A stretch of 64,000 bases of DNA from Siphonodentalium dalli (GCA_032622095.1 CP136068.1:48416443-48480442); one strand, 5' to 3'. Shown: positions 15,201 through 28,300, numbered from the stretch's first letter. A program made the numbers and translations. The notes: generated by a model not told the origin, from the letters alone.

Positions 15201-17164
15201 CATTATCTCATGTGTTGTCGCATTCGATATTATCTCATGTGTTGTCGCATTCGATATTATCTCATGTGTTGCCGCATTCGACATTATCTCATGTGTTGCC
15301 GCATTCGATATTATCTCACGTGTTGTCGCATTCGATATTATCTCATGTGTTGTCGCATTCGACATTATCTCACGTGTTGTCGCATTCGATATTATCTCAT
15401 GTGTTGTCGCATTCAACATTATCTCATGTGTTGCCGCATTCGATATTATCTCATGTGTTGCCGCATTCGACATTATCTCATGTGTTGCCGCATTCGATAT
15501 TATCTCATGTGTTGTCGCATTCGATATTATCTCATGTGTTGTCGCATTCGACATTATCTCATGTGTTGTCGCATTCGACATTATCTCACGTGTTGTCGCA
15601 TTCGATATTATCTCATGTGTTGTCGCATTCAACAATATCTCATGTGTTGTCGCATTCGATATTATCTCATGTGTTGCCGCATTCGATATTATCTCATGTG
15701 TTGCCGCATTCGATATTATCTCACGTGTTGTCGCATTCGATATTATCTCATGTGTTGTCGCATTCGATATTATCTCATGTGTTGCCGCATTCGACATTAT
15801 CTCATGTGTTGTCGCATTCGATATTATCTCATGTGTTGCCGCATTCGACATTATCTCATGTGTTGCCGCATTCGACATTATCTCATGTGTTGTCGCATTC
15901 GATATTATCTCATGTGTTGCCGCATTCGACATTATCTCATGTGTTGTCGCATTCGATATTATCTCATGTGTTGCCGCATTCGATATTATCTCATGTGTTG
16001 CCGCATTCGACATTATCTCATGTGTTGTCGCATTCGATATTATCTCATGTGTTGTCGCATTCGATATTATCTCATGTGTTGTCGCATTCGATATTATCTC
16101 ATGTGTTGCCGCATTCGACATTATCTCACGTGTTGTCGCATTCAACATTATCTCATGTGTTGTCGCATTCGATATTATCTCATGTGTTGTCGCATTCGAT
16201 ATTATCTCATGTGTTGTCGCATTCAACATTATCTCATGTGTTGTCGCATTCGATATTATCTCATGTGTTGTCGCATTCGATATTATCTCATGTGTTGTCG
16301 CATTCGACATTATCTCATGTGTTGTCGCATTCGATATTATCTCATGTGTTGTCGCATTCGATATTATCTCATGTGTTGTCGCATTCGATATTATCTCATG
16401 TGTTGTCGCATTCGATATTATCTCATGTGTTGTCGCATTCAACAATATCTCACGTGTTGTCGCATTCGATATTATCTCATGTGTTGTCGCATTCAACAAT
16501 ATCTCACGTGTTGTCGCATTCGATATTATCTCATGTGTTGTCGCATTCGACATTATCTCATGTGTTGTCGCATTCGATATTATCTCATGTGTTGTCGCAT
16601 TCGATATTATCTCACGTGTTGTCGCATTCGATATTATCTCATGTGTTGTCGCATTCGACATTATCTCATGTGTTGCCGCATTCGATATTATCTCATGTGT
16701 TGTCGCATTCGATATTATCTCATGTGTTGTCGCATTCGACATTATCTCATGTGTTGTCGCATTCGATATTATCTCATGTGTTGTCGCATTCGATATTATC
16801 TCATGTGTTGTCGCATTCAACAATATCTCACGTGTTGTCGCATTCGATATTATCTCATGTGTTGTCGCATTCGATATTATCTCATGTGTTGTCGCATTCG
16901 ATATTATCTCATGTGTTGTCGCATTCGACATTATCTCACGTGTTGCCGCATTCAACAATATCTCATGTGTTGTCGCATTCGATATTATCTCATGTGTTGT
17001 CGCATTCAACAATATCTCATGTGTTGTCGCATTCGATATTATCTCATGTGTTGCCGCATTCGATATTATCTCATGTGTTGCCGCATTCGATATTATCTCA
17101 CGTGTTGTCGCATTCGATATTATCTCATGTGTTGCCGCATTCGATATTATCTCATGTGTTGCCG

Positions 17165-18180
17165 CATTCGATATTATCTCATGTGTTGTCGCATTCGACA
17201 TTATCTCACGTGTTGCCGCATTCGATATTATCTCATGTGTTGTCGCATTCGATATTATCTCATGTGTTGTCGCATTCGATATTATCTCATGTGTTGTCGC
17301 ATTCGACATTATCTCATGTGTTGCCGCATTCAATATTATCTCATGTGTTGTCGCATTCGATATTATCTCATGTGCTGTCGCATTCGACATTATCTCATGT
17401 GTTGCCGCATTCAATATTATCTCATGTGTTGTCGCATTCGATATTATCTCATGTGTTGCCGCATTCGATATTATCTCATGTGTTGCCGCATTCGATATTA
17501 TCTCATGTGTTGCCGCATTCAATATTATCTCATGTGTTGTCGCATTCAATATTATCTCATGTGTTGCCGCATTCGATATTATCTCATGTGTTGCCGCATT
17601 CGATATTATCTCATGTGTTGCCGCATTCGATATTATCTCATGTGTTGCCGCATTCGATATTATCTCATGTGTTGTCGCATTCGATATTATCTCATGTGTT
17701 GTCGCATTCGATATTATCTCATGTGTTGTCGCATTCGACATTATCTCACGTGTTGCCGCATTCGATATTATCTCATGTGTTGTCGCATTCGATATTATCT
17801 CATGTGTTGTCGCATTCGATATTATCTCATGTGTTGTCGCATTCGACATTATCTCATGTGTTGCCGCATTCAATATTATCTCATGTGTTGTCGCATTCGA
17901 TATTATCTCATGTGTTGTCGCATTCGACATTATCTCATGTGTTGCCGCATTCAATATTATCTCATGTGTTGTCGCATTCGATATTATCTCATGTGTTGCC
18001 GCATTCGATATTATCTCATGTGTTGCCGCATTCGATATTATCTCATGTGTTGCCGCATTCAATATTATCTCATGTGTTGTCGCATTCGATATTATCTCAT
18101 GTGTTGCCGCATTCGATATTATCTCATGTGTTGCCGCATTCGATATTATCTCATGTGTTGCCGCATTCGATATTATCTCA
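17165..18180. repeat. 540-bp higher-order duplication in the satellite
   Basis: Two blocks, 17165-17640 and 17705-18180, are offset by 540 bp (20 units) and differ at only two bases in the part compared. One is the private T-to-C change at 17375 and the other a G/A state at 17547 versus 18087. The private change therefore arose after the block was duplicated. Confidence 0.88.
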
Positions 18181-21100
18181 CGTGTTGTCGCATTCGATAT
18201 TATCTCATGTGTTGTCGCATTCGACATTATCTCATGTGTTGCCGCATTCAATATTATCTCATGTGTTGTCGCATTCGATATTATCTCATGTGTTGCCGCA
18301 TTCGATATTATCTCATGTGTTGTCGCATTCGACATTATCTCACGTGTTGCCGCATTCAATATTATCTCATGTGTTGTCGCATTCGATATTATCTCATGTG
18401 TTGCCGCATTCGATATTATCTCATGTGTTGTCGCATTCGACATTATCTCATGTGTTGCCGCATTCAATATTATCTCATGTGTTGTCGCATTCGATATTAT
18501 CTCATGTGTTGTCGCATTCGACATTATCTCATGTGTTGTCGCATTCGATATTATCTCATGTGTTGCCGCATTCAATATTATCTCATGTGTTGTCGCATTC
18601 GACATTATCTCATGTGTTGTCGCATTCGACATTATCTCACGTGTTGTCGCATTCGACATTATCTCATGTGTTGCCGCATTCAATATTATCTCATGTGTTG
18701 TCGCATTCGACATTATCTCATGTGTTGTCGCATTCGACATTATCTCACGTGTTGTCGCATTCGATATTATCTCATGTGTTGTCGCATTCGATATTATCTC
18801 ATGTGTTGTCGCATTCGATATTATCTCATGTGTTGTCGCATTCGATATTATCTCATGTGTTGCCGCATTCAATATTATCTCATGTGTTGTCGCATTCGAT
18901 ATTATCTCATGTGTTGTCGCATTCGATATTATCTCATGTGTTGTCGCATTCGACATTATCTCACGTGTTGCCGCATTCAATATTATCTCATGTGTTGTCG
19001 CATTCGATATTATCTCATGTGTTGTCGCATTCGATATTATCTCATGTGTTGCCGCATTCGACATTATCTCATGTGTTGCCGCATTCAATATTATCTCATG
19101 TGTTGTCGCATTCGATATTATCTCATGTGTTGTCGCATTCGACATTATCTCACGTGTTGCCGCATTCAATATTATCTCATGTGTTGTCGCATTCGATATT
19201 ATCTCATGTGTTGCCGCATTCGATATTATCTCACGTGTTGTCGCATTCGATATTATCTCATGTGTTGCCGCATTCGATATTATCTCATGTGTTGCCGCAT
19301 TCGATATTATCTCATGTGTTGTCGCATTCGACATTATCTCACGTGTTGCCGCATTCGATATTATCTCATGTGTTGTCGCATTCGATATTATCTCATGTGT
19401 TGTCGCATTCGATATTATCTCATGTGTTGTCGCATTCGACATTATCTCATGTGTTGTCGCATTCGACATTATCTCATGTGTTGTCGCATTCGATATTATC
19501 TCATGTGTTGTCGCATTCGACATTATCTCATGTGTTGCCGCATTCAATATTATCTCATGTGTTGTCGCATTCGATATTATCTCATGTGTTGTCGCATTCG
19601 ACATTATCTCATGTGTTGCCGCATTCAATATTATCTCATGTGTTGTCGCATTCGATATTATCTCATGTGTTGTCGCATTCGACATTATCTCATGTGTTGC
19701 CGCATTCAATATTATCTCATGTGTTGTCGCATTCGATATTATCTCATGTGTTGCCGCATTCGATATTATCTCATGTGTTGTCGCATTCAACAATATCTCA
19801 TGTGTTGTCGCATTCGATATTATCTCATGTGTTGCCGCATTCGATATTATCTCATGTGTTGTCGCATTCGATATTATCTCACGTGTTGTCGCATTCGACA
19901 TTATCTCACGTGTTGTCGCATTCGATATTATCTCATGTGTTGCCGCATTCAACATTATCTCAAGTGTTGTCGCATTCGACATTATCTCATGTGTTGTCGC
20001 ATTCGATATTATCTCATGTGTTGTCGCATTCAACAATATCTCATGTGTTGTCGCATTCGATATTATCTCATGTGTTGCCGCATTCGATATTATCTCATGT
20101 GTTGCCGCATTCGATATTATCTCACGTGTTGCCGCATTCAATATTATCTCATGTGTTGTCGCATTCGATATTATCTCATGTGTTGTCGCATTCGACATTA
20201 TCTCACGTGTTGCCGCATTCAACATTATCTCACGTGTTGTCGCATTCGATATTATCTCATGTGTTGCCGCATTCGACATTATCTCACGTGTTGCCGCATT
20301 CGATATTATCTCATGTGTTGTCGCATTCGATATTATCTCATGTGTTGTCGCATTCGATATTATCTCATGTGTTGTCGCATTCGATATTATCTCATGTGTT
20401 GTCGCATTCGATATTATCTCACGTGTTGCCGCATTCAACATTATCTCACGTGTTGTCGCATTCGATATTATCTCATGTGTTGCCGCATTCGACATTATCT
20501 CACGTGTTGCCGCATTCGATATTATCTCATGTGTTGTCGCATTCGATATTATCTCATGTGTTGTCGCATTCGACATTATCTCATGTGTTGTCGCATTCAA
20601 CATTATCTCATGTGTTGTCGCATTCGACATTATCTCATGTGTTGTCGCATTCGATATTATCTCATGTGTTGTCGCATTCGACATTATCTCATGTGTTGTC
20701 GCATTCGATATTATCTCATGTGTTGCCGCATTCGACATTATCTCACGTGTTGCCGCATTCAACATTATCTCACGTGTTGTCGCATTCGATATTATCTCAT
20801 GTGTTGCCGCATTCGACATTATCTCACGTGTTGCCGCATTCAACATTATCTCACGTGTTGTCGCATTCGATATTATCTCATGTGTTGTCGCATTCGACAT
20901 TATCTCACGTGTTGCCGCATTCAACATTATCTCACGTGTTGTCGCATTCGATATTATCTCATGTGTTGCCGCATTCGATATTATCTCATGTGTTGCCGCA
21001 TTCGATATTATCTCATGTGTTGTCGCATTCGACATTATCTCACGTGTTGCCGCATTCGATATTATCTCATGTGTTGTCGCATTCGACATTATCTCACGTG

Positions 21101-22819
21101 TTGCCGCATTCAACATTATCTCATGTGTTGTCGCATTCGATATTATCTCATGTGTTGTCGCATTCGATATTATCTCATGTGTTGTCGCATTCGATATTAT
21201 CTCATGTGTTGTCGCATTCGATATTATCTCATGTGTTGTCGCATTCGACATTATCTCATGTGTTGTCGCATTCGATATTATCTCATGTGTTGTCGCATTC
21301 GACATTATCTCATGTGTTGCCGCATTCGATATTATCTCATGTGTTGCCGCATTCAATATTATCTCATGTGTTGCCGCATTCAATATTATCTCATGTGTTG
21401 CCGCATTCAATATTATCTCATGTGTTGTCGCATTCGATATTATCTCATGTGTTGTCGCATTCGATATTATCTCATGTGTTGTCGCATTCGACATTATCTC
21501 ATGTGTTGTCGCATTCGATATTATCTCATGTGTTGTCGCATTCGACATTATCTCATGTGTTGCCGCATTCGATATTATCTCATGTGTTGCCGCATTCAAT
21601 ATTATCTCATGTGTTGTCGCATTCGATATTATCTCATGTGTTGTCGCATTCGATATTATCTCATGTGTTGTCGCATTCGACATTATCTCATGTGTTGCCG
21701 CATTCAATATTATCTCATGTGTTGTCGCATTCGATATTATCTCATGTGTTGCCGCATTCGATATTATCTCACGTGTTGTCGCATTCGACATTATCTCACG
21801 TGTTGCCGCATTCAATATTATCTCATGTGTTGTCGCATTCGACATTATCTCACGTGTTGTCGCATTCGACATTATCTCACGTGTTGTCGCATTCGATATT
21901 ATCTCATGTGTTGCCGCATTCGATATTATCTCATGTGTTGCCGCATTCGATATTATCTCATGTGTTGCCGCATTCGATATTATCTCATGTGTTGCCGCAT
22001 TCGATATTATCTCATGTGTTGTCGCATTCGACATTATCTCATGTGTTGTCGCATTCAATATTATCTCATGTGTTGTCGCATTCAACATTATCTCATGTGT
22101 TGCCGCATTCGATATTATCTCATGTGTTGTCGCATTCGATATTATCTCATGTGTTGTCGCATTCGACATTATCTCATGTGTTGTCGCATTCGATATTATC
22201 TCATGTGTTGTCGCATTCAACATTATCTCATGTGTTGTCGCATTCGACATTATCTCATGTGTTGTCGCATTCAACATTATCTCATGTGTTGCCGCATTCG
22301 ATATTATCTCATGTGTTGTCGCATTCGACATTATCTCATGTGTTGTCGCATTCGACATTATCTCATGTGTTGTCGCATTCGACATTATCTCATGTGTTGC
22401 CGCATTCGATATTATCTCATGTGTTGCCGCATTCGATATTATCTCATGTGTTGTCGCATTCGATATTATCTCATGTGTTGTCGCATTCGATATTATCTCA
22501 TGTGTTGCCGCATTCGATATTATCTCATGTGTTGCCGCATTCGATATTATCTCATGTGTTGCCGCATTCGATATTATCTCATGTGTTGTCGCATTCGATA
22601 TTATCTCATGTGTTGTCGCATTCGATATTATCTCATGTGTTGCCGCATTCGATATTATCTCATGTGTTGCCGCATTCGATATTATCTCATGTGTTGCCGC
22701 ATTCGATATTATCTCATGTGTTGCCGCATTCGATATTATCTCATGTGTTGTCGCATTCGACATTATCTCATGTGTTGTCGCATTCGACATTATCTCACGT
22801 GTTGCCGCATTCGATATTT

Positions 22820-23256
22820 CCGAAAATGTTACAGCTATGAATCTTCGCCAACACATCTACATCGACGACGACACATTACCGAAACTGGTGTTCCCATCTG
22901 AATTTTGTATAAACAACCGTTATTTATAATAATAATTCATAATAGCTTTGGCAAATGGCGGTAATTGTGTCACTATTGTAGTGTTATATTTATTTTTATT
23001 TGCAATACATTATTTCAAATCAAAATGAAATTTTCATTCACCAGTAAACATGTGGAATAATTTCAAACCGATGTGTCAAGATCTACCTGGGTTATTATTT
23101 TTTTCCTTCTCCACCAAGATATTTTCCACGTTGTTCGTAAACTAACTAATAACATTGCCGTGGCCTTAAATGTATAGTGATGTAAGTGTGCATATACCAA
23201 CAAAACACCACCATCATCATCATAATCGTCATCATCATCATCCAGCCTTGTCTCCT
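22820..23256. other. Unique sequence right of the satellite
   Basis: The array stops abruptly after GATATTT at 22819. The forward frames close at 22840, 22901 and 22929, with no splice donor or domain that would suggest a coding end. A short imperfect (CAT)n run lies at 23208-23243. Nothing else is recognised. Confidence 0.6.
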
Positions 23257-23614
23257 GAAAATAAGTTCATATTGAACTTATTTTCAAAACACAACTAAGC
23301 CCATATCGGCATATTTGAATCATTGCTACGCTCAATATGAGCCACTTTGGACGCCATCTTCATTACAAAAAAATTATCAAAGCGAAATTTAGCGGATTGT
23401 GGATATGTCATAGATGATATCTTCCTCTACAAAATGGTATAAAAACCAACTTAGTCCAAATTTGTTATAGGTTGACCCTAAAATTTGAGTTTATCGACCG
23501 GGCTATTAATTGACTTACCAGCTTTACGCTCTGTATAATCTGTTTTCATTTTGGCCCGCGCCAATACGAACCTATGTACATGTAAATATTTAGGTCCAGT
23601 ATGAACCTATTTTC
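23257..23614. mobile_element. MITE-like element, family A copy 1
   Basis: The ends are inverted repeats: about 21 bases at 23257-23277 match the reverse complement of 23594-23614 with three differences. The left end is itself a palindrome, GAAAATAAGTTCA then TAT then its complement. The element has no coding capacity and contains the word TTTTGGCCCGCGCCA near 23550, which recurs near 27795. A relative lies at 36161-36550. No target-site duplication is clear. Confidence 0.6.
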
Positions 23615-24968
23615 ACGAGGATGCGTTGCATCGTCACCATGATCATCGTGTAATTAATTATTTGTTTGTTAATTTACTAATGCTCTTATTTTCCCTGTCG
23701 ATAAACATTTAAATCGGATATAACATTATTCCAACCGCGATAACTTCGTCTACGCATATTCGTACCTATCGTGTAGATAATCCAAGCTGTACAACTTGTA
23801 TTACTTTCTCATTTGATACGACCATACCAAAACGTGCATATATTGTACACAATGGGACGATATGGAAACAGTTAAGGGAGCACCACATTGTTGCATACCG
23901 GAATGACTCGTTAAGGCCTTCATCCACATGTTGCATCATCTTCGTATTGTGAAATGTATTTTCGGCAAATTGGAAATCCGGATTGTTTTCTTAAAGTTTT
24001 GTTAACTTTTATTGATGTGACATACAATTTAAGAAATTTAATGCTGGACGTTTCGGCAATTTCGTTTGTGGTTGGCACTTAAATGATTCAGCACCCGATT
24101 TTTCGGTACTTCTGAAGTTTCTAAATTTCAGACTACTAAACGATCAGTGATTGTCAGACATATCTTTGTTTAAATTCCTCATTTCAGTAAAATGTGATAC
24201 AACATGTATATTGAATATAAAAAACAAACACAGGATGGAACAAATTATAAAAATGGCGATGAAGATTATAAATATCACGAGTTATTCCGCGCTCCGCGTG
24301 TATACTGTTTCGCCGTTTCTTGGTATACAGTGGGCGATGGGGGATCTATTTATAGAATGACAATTATTGGGACACATTAACAGTTGTAGTGCGACCCCGA
24401 GGCCGAGCCAGATAAAAGGTGTAGTTGGGAATTTCAATTTCGTGTATTGACGTTTACATTATATCAATAATGTTGATTTTTGTTTTGTGATAAGCTATGC
24501 CAATTACAAATAACATAAATGGAAAAGATACTACTATTATACAATCATGGGTAGATAATATATCTTGAGCGCGTTACCATTTCTGACTATGGTTTTCTTG
24601 TACACACTAAGATACGAACGTCAGTGGCCCCGCAGTGCCCATGCATCGTGCAATATAAATAAACAGGTTTTCTCCTCCAATTTCACAACGAGAATCAATC
24701 GAAGCTACGGTATGAGAGACATGAACGCTGCCAACCTTTCACTTCATAGTTACAGTATATTCAGTCAGTATCACAATAGCTGCCTGTTTATTCCAATCGG
24801 ATTTATACTTCTTGCTTGCAGCTATATTTAAAATCAAATACTCAGTGTTTCCTATGGTGTGTATTGGTCGATCGCTGGGAACACAATGCGTTTAATATCA
24901 GACCATGCCATTTAGGTAGCTCCGGACATCCTTTTCATGATAAAATTTGACTGATCGTTGATGCAGGT
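23615..24968. other. Non-coding stretch before the PAN exon
   Basis: Open frames here are short and show no recognisable domain. A TATAAATA word at 24654 lies about 400 bases upstream of the PAN exon and could belong to a promoter, but there is no independent support. A possible 3' splice site, GATGCAG, ends at 24966 and would allow an untranslated exon upstream. Confidence 0.4.
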
Positions 24969-25061
24969 ATGAATATGAAGACTAAAAATCGTTTACCAAA
25001 ACGTTATGTAAAAACTCGCCTTGCAAATGTTCTCAATGTGGTACAGACGGTGATAGTAATT

Positions 25062-25337
25062 ATGTGCAAGTTTGCAGTGTTGGGAATATTCATGTTCAGC
25101 CACAGTGGATTGCAATGTCAAGCTCTCGATGAATCGCAAACTGAATTGGAAGCAATGGGACCAATCATGCAACCAACCGTCTCCAACATACTCCGATGTA
25201 ACAAACTTTGCGAGCGACAGCCTGATTGTGTATCGAGAGCTTACCATGTCGGTACAAGGGAATGTGTTCTGTTGAGAGCCAGATTCAACCAAACTCTACA
25301 GCTCAATCGAAAATGGCAGGCCAATAACATGGAAAAG
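25062..25337 (+). CDS. First exon of a secreted PAN/apple-domain protein (partial)
   Basis: The 92 codons encode the start of a secreted protein. Residues 1-21 form a classical signal peptide: a short basic start, the hydrophobic core FAVLGIFMF and a small-residue cleavage region ending CQA. Residues 46-68 carry a PAN/apple-like cysteine pattern (C46-x3-C50-x5-C56-x11-C68) followed by VLL. PAN domains mediate protein or carbohydrate contacts in extracellular proteins. N76-Q-T is a glycosylation sequon. I chose the ATG at 25062 because it makes the signal peptide compact. The frame extends in phase to an ATG at 24969, which would add 31 basic residues and might instead give a membrane anchor. 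The exon ends at AAG|GTAGGA (25337/25338), phase 0; read-through stops after four codons. The gene is incomplete here. It may join the downstream threonine-rich and lectin exons, but the phase 0 donor does not match their phase 1 acceptors. Confidence 0.6.
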
Positions 25338-28300
25338 GTAGGACTATTTTAAGGATCAAGGGAACTCACTTGACCTAATAAGAACCACATGTTTACCATC
25401 AGAACAACTCGAAATTATTTGCTGCAAAATACATAATTTTAGAAGCGAAAATATGTTTTTGGATTCACGTACCATATAAATGTACCACCACTTTTATTTT
25501 CTGAAAAGGTAATAATGTTAGTGGATGAATAACAACGTGATAATTATTTGAAACTTTAGTCCGACCAGTGAACGGGGAAACAAGACATGTTGAAGTCTCA
25601 ATTTCAACGCAATTTTCTTGTTTTTGTTATAAATTTGACACTTATAATGTTTTTTCTGAATGTGTTACAGCTATATCAATTTGTGTGCTTTATACAAGTT
25701 TGATAGCAGAGACGTGGGGGTAGGGGGTTGGGTGTGTCTCATACCTGCTAAAACATATTTAAGTTGGAAATTCCACACCAACAATAGGTAGAAAATGTTC
25801 TTGTAGTTCGATTTTCAAACAATTTATTGAGGAATTAATTGTTTTTGGATCAATATTTGCATATTTTTTGTAAAATTTTTGGACTGAAATGGTCATCCCT
25901 TGGAAATTTTCCAACCTTAGGGGGGTGACGGGTTGGAAATGTCTAACACTTGGAAAGCTTGTGTCCTAGTCCCTCACACGTGGCCAGTCGAAAACTGCTA
26001 GTTAATTTAAGAAAACAATATTGTCATACATTTGGTCAACATTGTCATTAGAATTATCATCAGTTGGAAACATCCAACTCTAGGAAGGTTTTGTCTAGAT
26101 GCTAGGATTTTCTTGTTCTGATTTCAAATTTTTCGCACATCGGGCCGAACCATGGTCCGCCCGGTGTGTCGTTGCCCCCCCCCCCCCCCCACCCCCGTGG
26201 CCAATTAAAAAACTGCTAATTAGTTTAACAAAAACAATATTTTACTCCATTTGGTCAAACTTTTTGACTGAAATGGTCATCAGTTGCAGGATTTTCCAAC
26301 CTGAGGGGGAGTATGAGGTTTGAAATTTCCAACAGTAGGAAATCTTCAGTTGAGACTAGTTTAGATGCTAGGATTTGCGATTTTCTTGTATAGTTTTCAA
26401 AATTTTCTCACACCGGACCGAACAACCTTGGTCTGCCCAGTGTGTCCTGGTATCTTGTCCGTAGCTGTGTGTATTTGTCCGGAGTTAGACCACTAGATGT
26501 TAGGATTTATGCAATTTTTAGGTTAGTATACCGGGTATATAGAACAATGGTTTATGAATATATAGGATATAGGCCTGAGCACTGAGGTGCAAGGGAGGGG
26601 TGCAAATGGAATTATGCAAAACTTGTGTTTGGTCTTATTTTGATTCAAAGGGGGTGTGCAGTTTTAATTTCACAAGGCGACACTCCCAAACAGAGGCCAT
26701 CTAGCCACGTCCCTGTTTTGATAGACAGATATTTGTTACAGATGAGGTTCCCTGATCCTTAATGTCCGCATCAGGGTAATATGATATAAAGGTTTATTCC
26801 TTCATTCTGACATAATTAGTCGACGAATACCCAATAGTTTCAGCTTGATGCGGCCAAATGGAACACATAACGGGACGTTGGGACCGAAGGCGAATAGATT
26901 TGCTGCAGGATGTTATAACTCTCACTCCATCAGCGAGTGATACACATAGACTAAATAATAATATTAATAATGGCCACAGTGTCGTGTGAATGTTCACGAT
27001 TTTGCCCTATTAAGTTTCTCGACTAGGCAGCTTACAAGTTATGCTAACAGCTAACAGCCTCCACGATGGTACATATTTACAGTAATTACTTCTCTGGTTG
27101 TTTATGTTTATACGAACCAATATGCACCAGGCTAGGCAACGATTGTTCACAATGTATTTAAGCATCGACAACATGAGATATGTATCATACACATTCAGCG
27201 TAATCCACACTAAGTTCCACCGCTTCGAGGATTTATGTGAAAAACGATTCTGTTTGAAACGATATATGATCAATGTTGTATTTAGGTAACATGTTTACTG
27301 ACAGTAAGTTGTTCATCCTACATCATCATTCGCTGTCGTATATCACATTAGACAAAATTCAGTCAAAATTAGATGTCCAGTCCCATGTCCACCGTTTTGA
27401 AATTGTCAAGCAAACTTTGGTTCCTGGAACCCCTAGGTCACGTAATCAGCAGCCGGGTTCATTTTATAAACCGCGTGGTATATTTGGTAGCGGCTGCCGT
27501 TTATTACACAGCTATCATCCATATGATTGACCCTATCATATTTGTCATTTACCGACTCTGCCTCACGATTAAATCGCGCGCTGACTGTTCCCCCAAAAAC
27601 CCGCAAATTATTTGCTTATAATAGAACGTGTTGTATGTAGATATAATCTGTTTAGAATCTCCACATTTTGAGTCGATATTGTGCTGAAAATAGAACATTT
27701 TAGTCACATTATCGACTCATAATGAGACAATTCTAAGCAGATTATGTGCGGACAATTACATAAATAAGCCAACTCATGAATTTTAACATGTGTTTTCACT
27801 TTGGCCCGCGCCATAAAACGAGATAACGGGTATGAGTCTATTATCTGCCCATTTCATGATCAAATAATCACACTGTTAACCTGTATCACATTATAGGTCG
27901 ATTATGTGCGGGATCCTCAAGTAGAGGAACCCTCTCTACACAATGAGAGTTGAAGATACAATTGGGCTGGCTGGAGTACTGTATACTTAACGTATCTTTA
28001 TGCTTAAGATTGTGAATATTGCTACACAAAAACGTTGTGTATAATTGAAATGATCCGAGCATGTACACTGCTTCATGCGAAGGCGATTATAAAAAACATC
28101 GGTATCATTACTGCAGTTGCAATACAAGGGGCGCATGACGTCATTGTCGGGTTCAAAATCATGAATGAACATATCAATCGCGTGGGCAATCAAAACAACA
28201 TTCCAACGTATTTCCTTACGCACTATAAACAAATAGTTCCTATGTTTTAACATTATTTGATTGCCTCCCGTCGCGTGTATTATGGTAAAACATATCACAG

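Larger units (their letters stand above)
3623..22819. repeat. Giant 27-bp satellite array, 711 units
   Basis: A head-to-tail array of a 27-bp unit runs without interruption. Counting the unit from TCTCA, the first starts at 3623 and the last at 22793; the distance is exactly 710 periods, so 711 units fit with no net insertion or deletion in 19,197 bp. Nearly all variation is two-state at six unit positions: 6 (CACGTG or CATGTG), 13 (GCCGC or GTCGC), 15 (CCGC or rarely CCAC), 21 (TTCGA or TTCAA), 23 (T or C) and 25 (T or A). Private changes are very rare: I found them at 3990, 12761, 13254, 17375 and 19963, plus one unusual state combination near 13010. Units with GCCGC dominate to about 4.5 kb, GTCGC units dominate the middle, and the right half is mixed. 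Because 27 is divisible by three, three forward frames and one reverse frame stay open for nearly the whole length (one forward frame is cut once, at 13254-13256). I treat these as a by-product of the repeat. No spacers and no inserted elements are seen. Confidence 0.98.

Noticed and set aside
3623-22819. CRISPR array
   Set aside because: The repeats are directly adjacent with no unique spacers, and the surrounding sequence is clearly eukaryotic.
3623-22819. Telomeric or known centromeric repeat
   Set aside because: The unit does not resemble TTAGGG-type telomere repeats, and its length is not that of common centromere satellites. Nothing in the sequence shows a centromere role.
3494-22840. 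A single-exon gene for a protein of about 6,450 residues made of 9-residue repeats
   Set aside because: Three forward frames and one reverse frame are open together, as expected from a 27-bp period lacking stops. There is no unique coding domain, promoter or splice evidence at either end, and variable positions do not favour synonymous change in any one frame.
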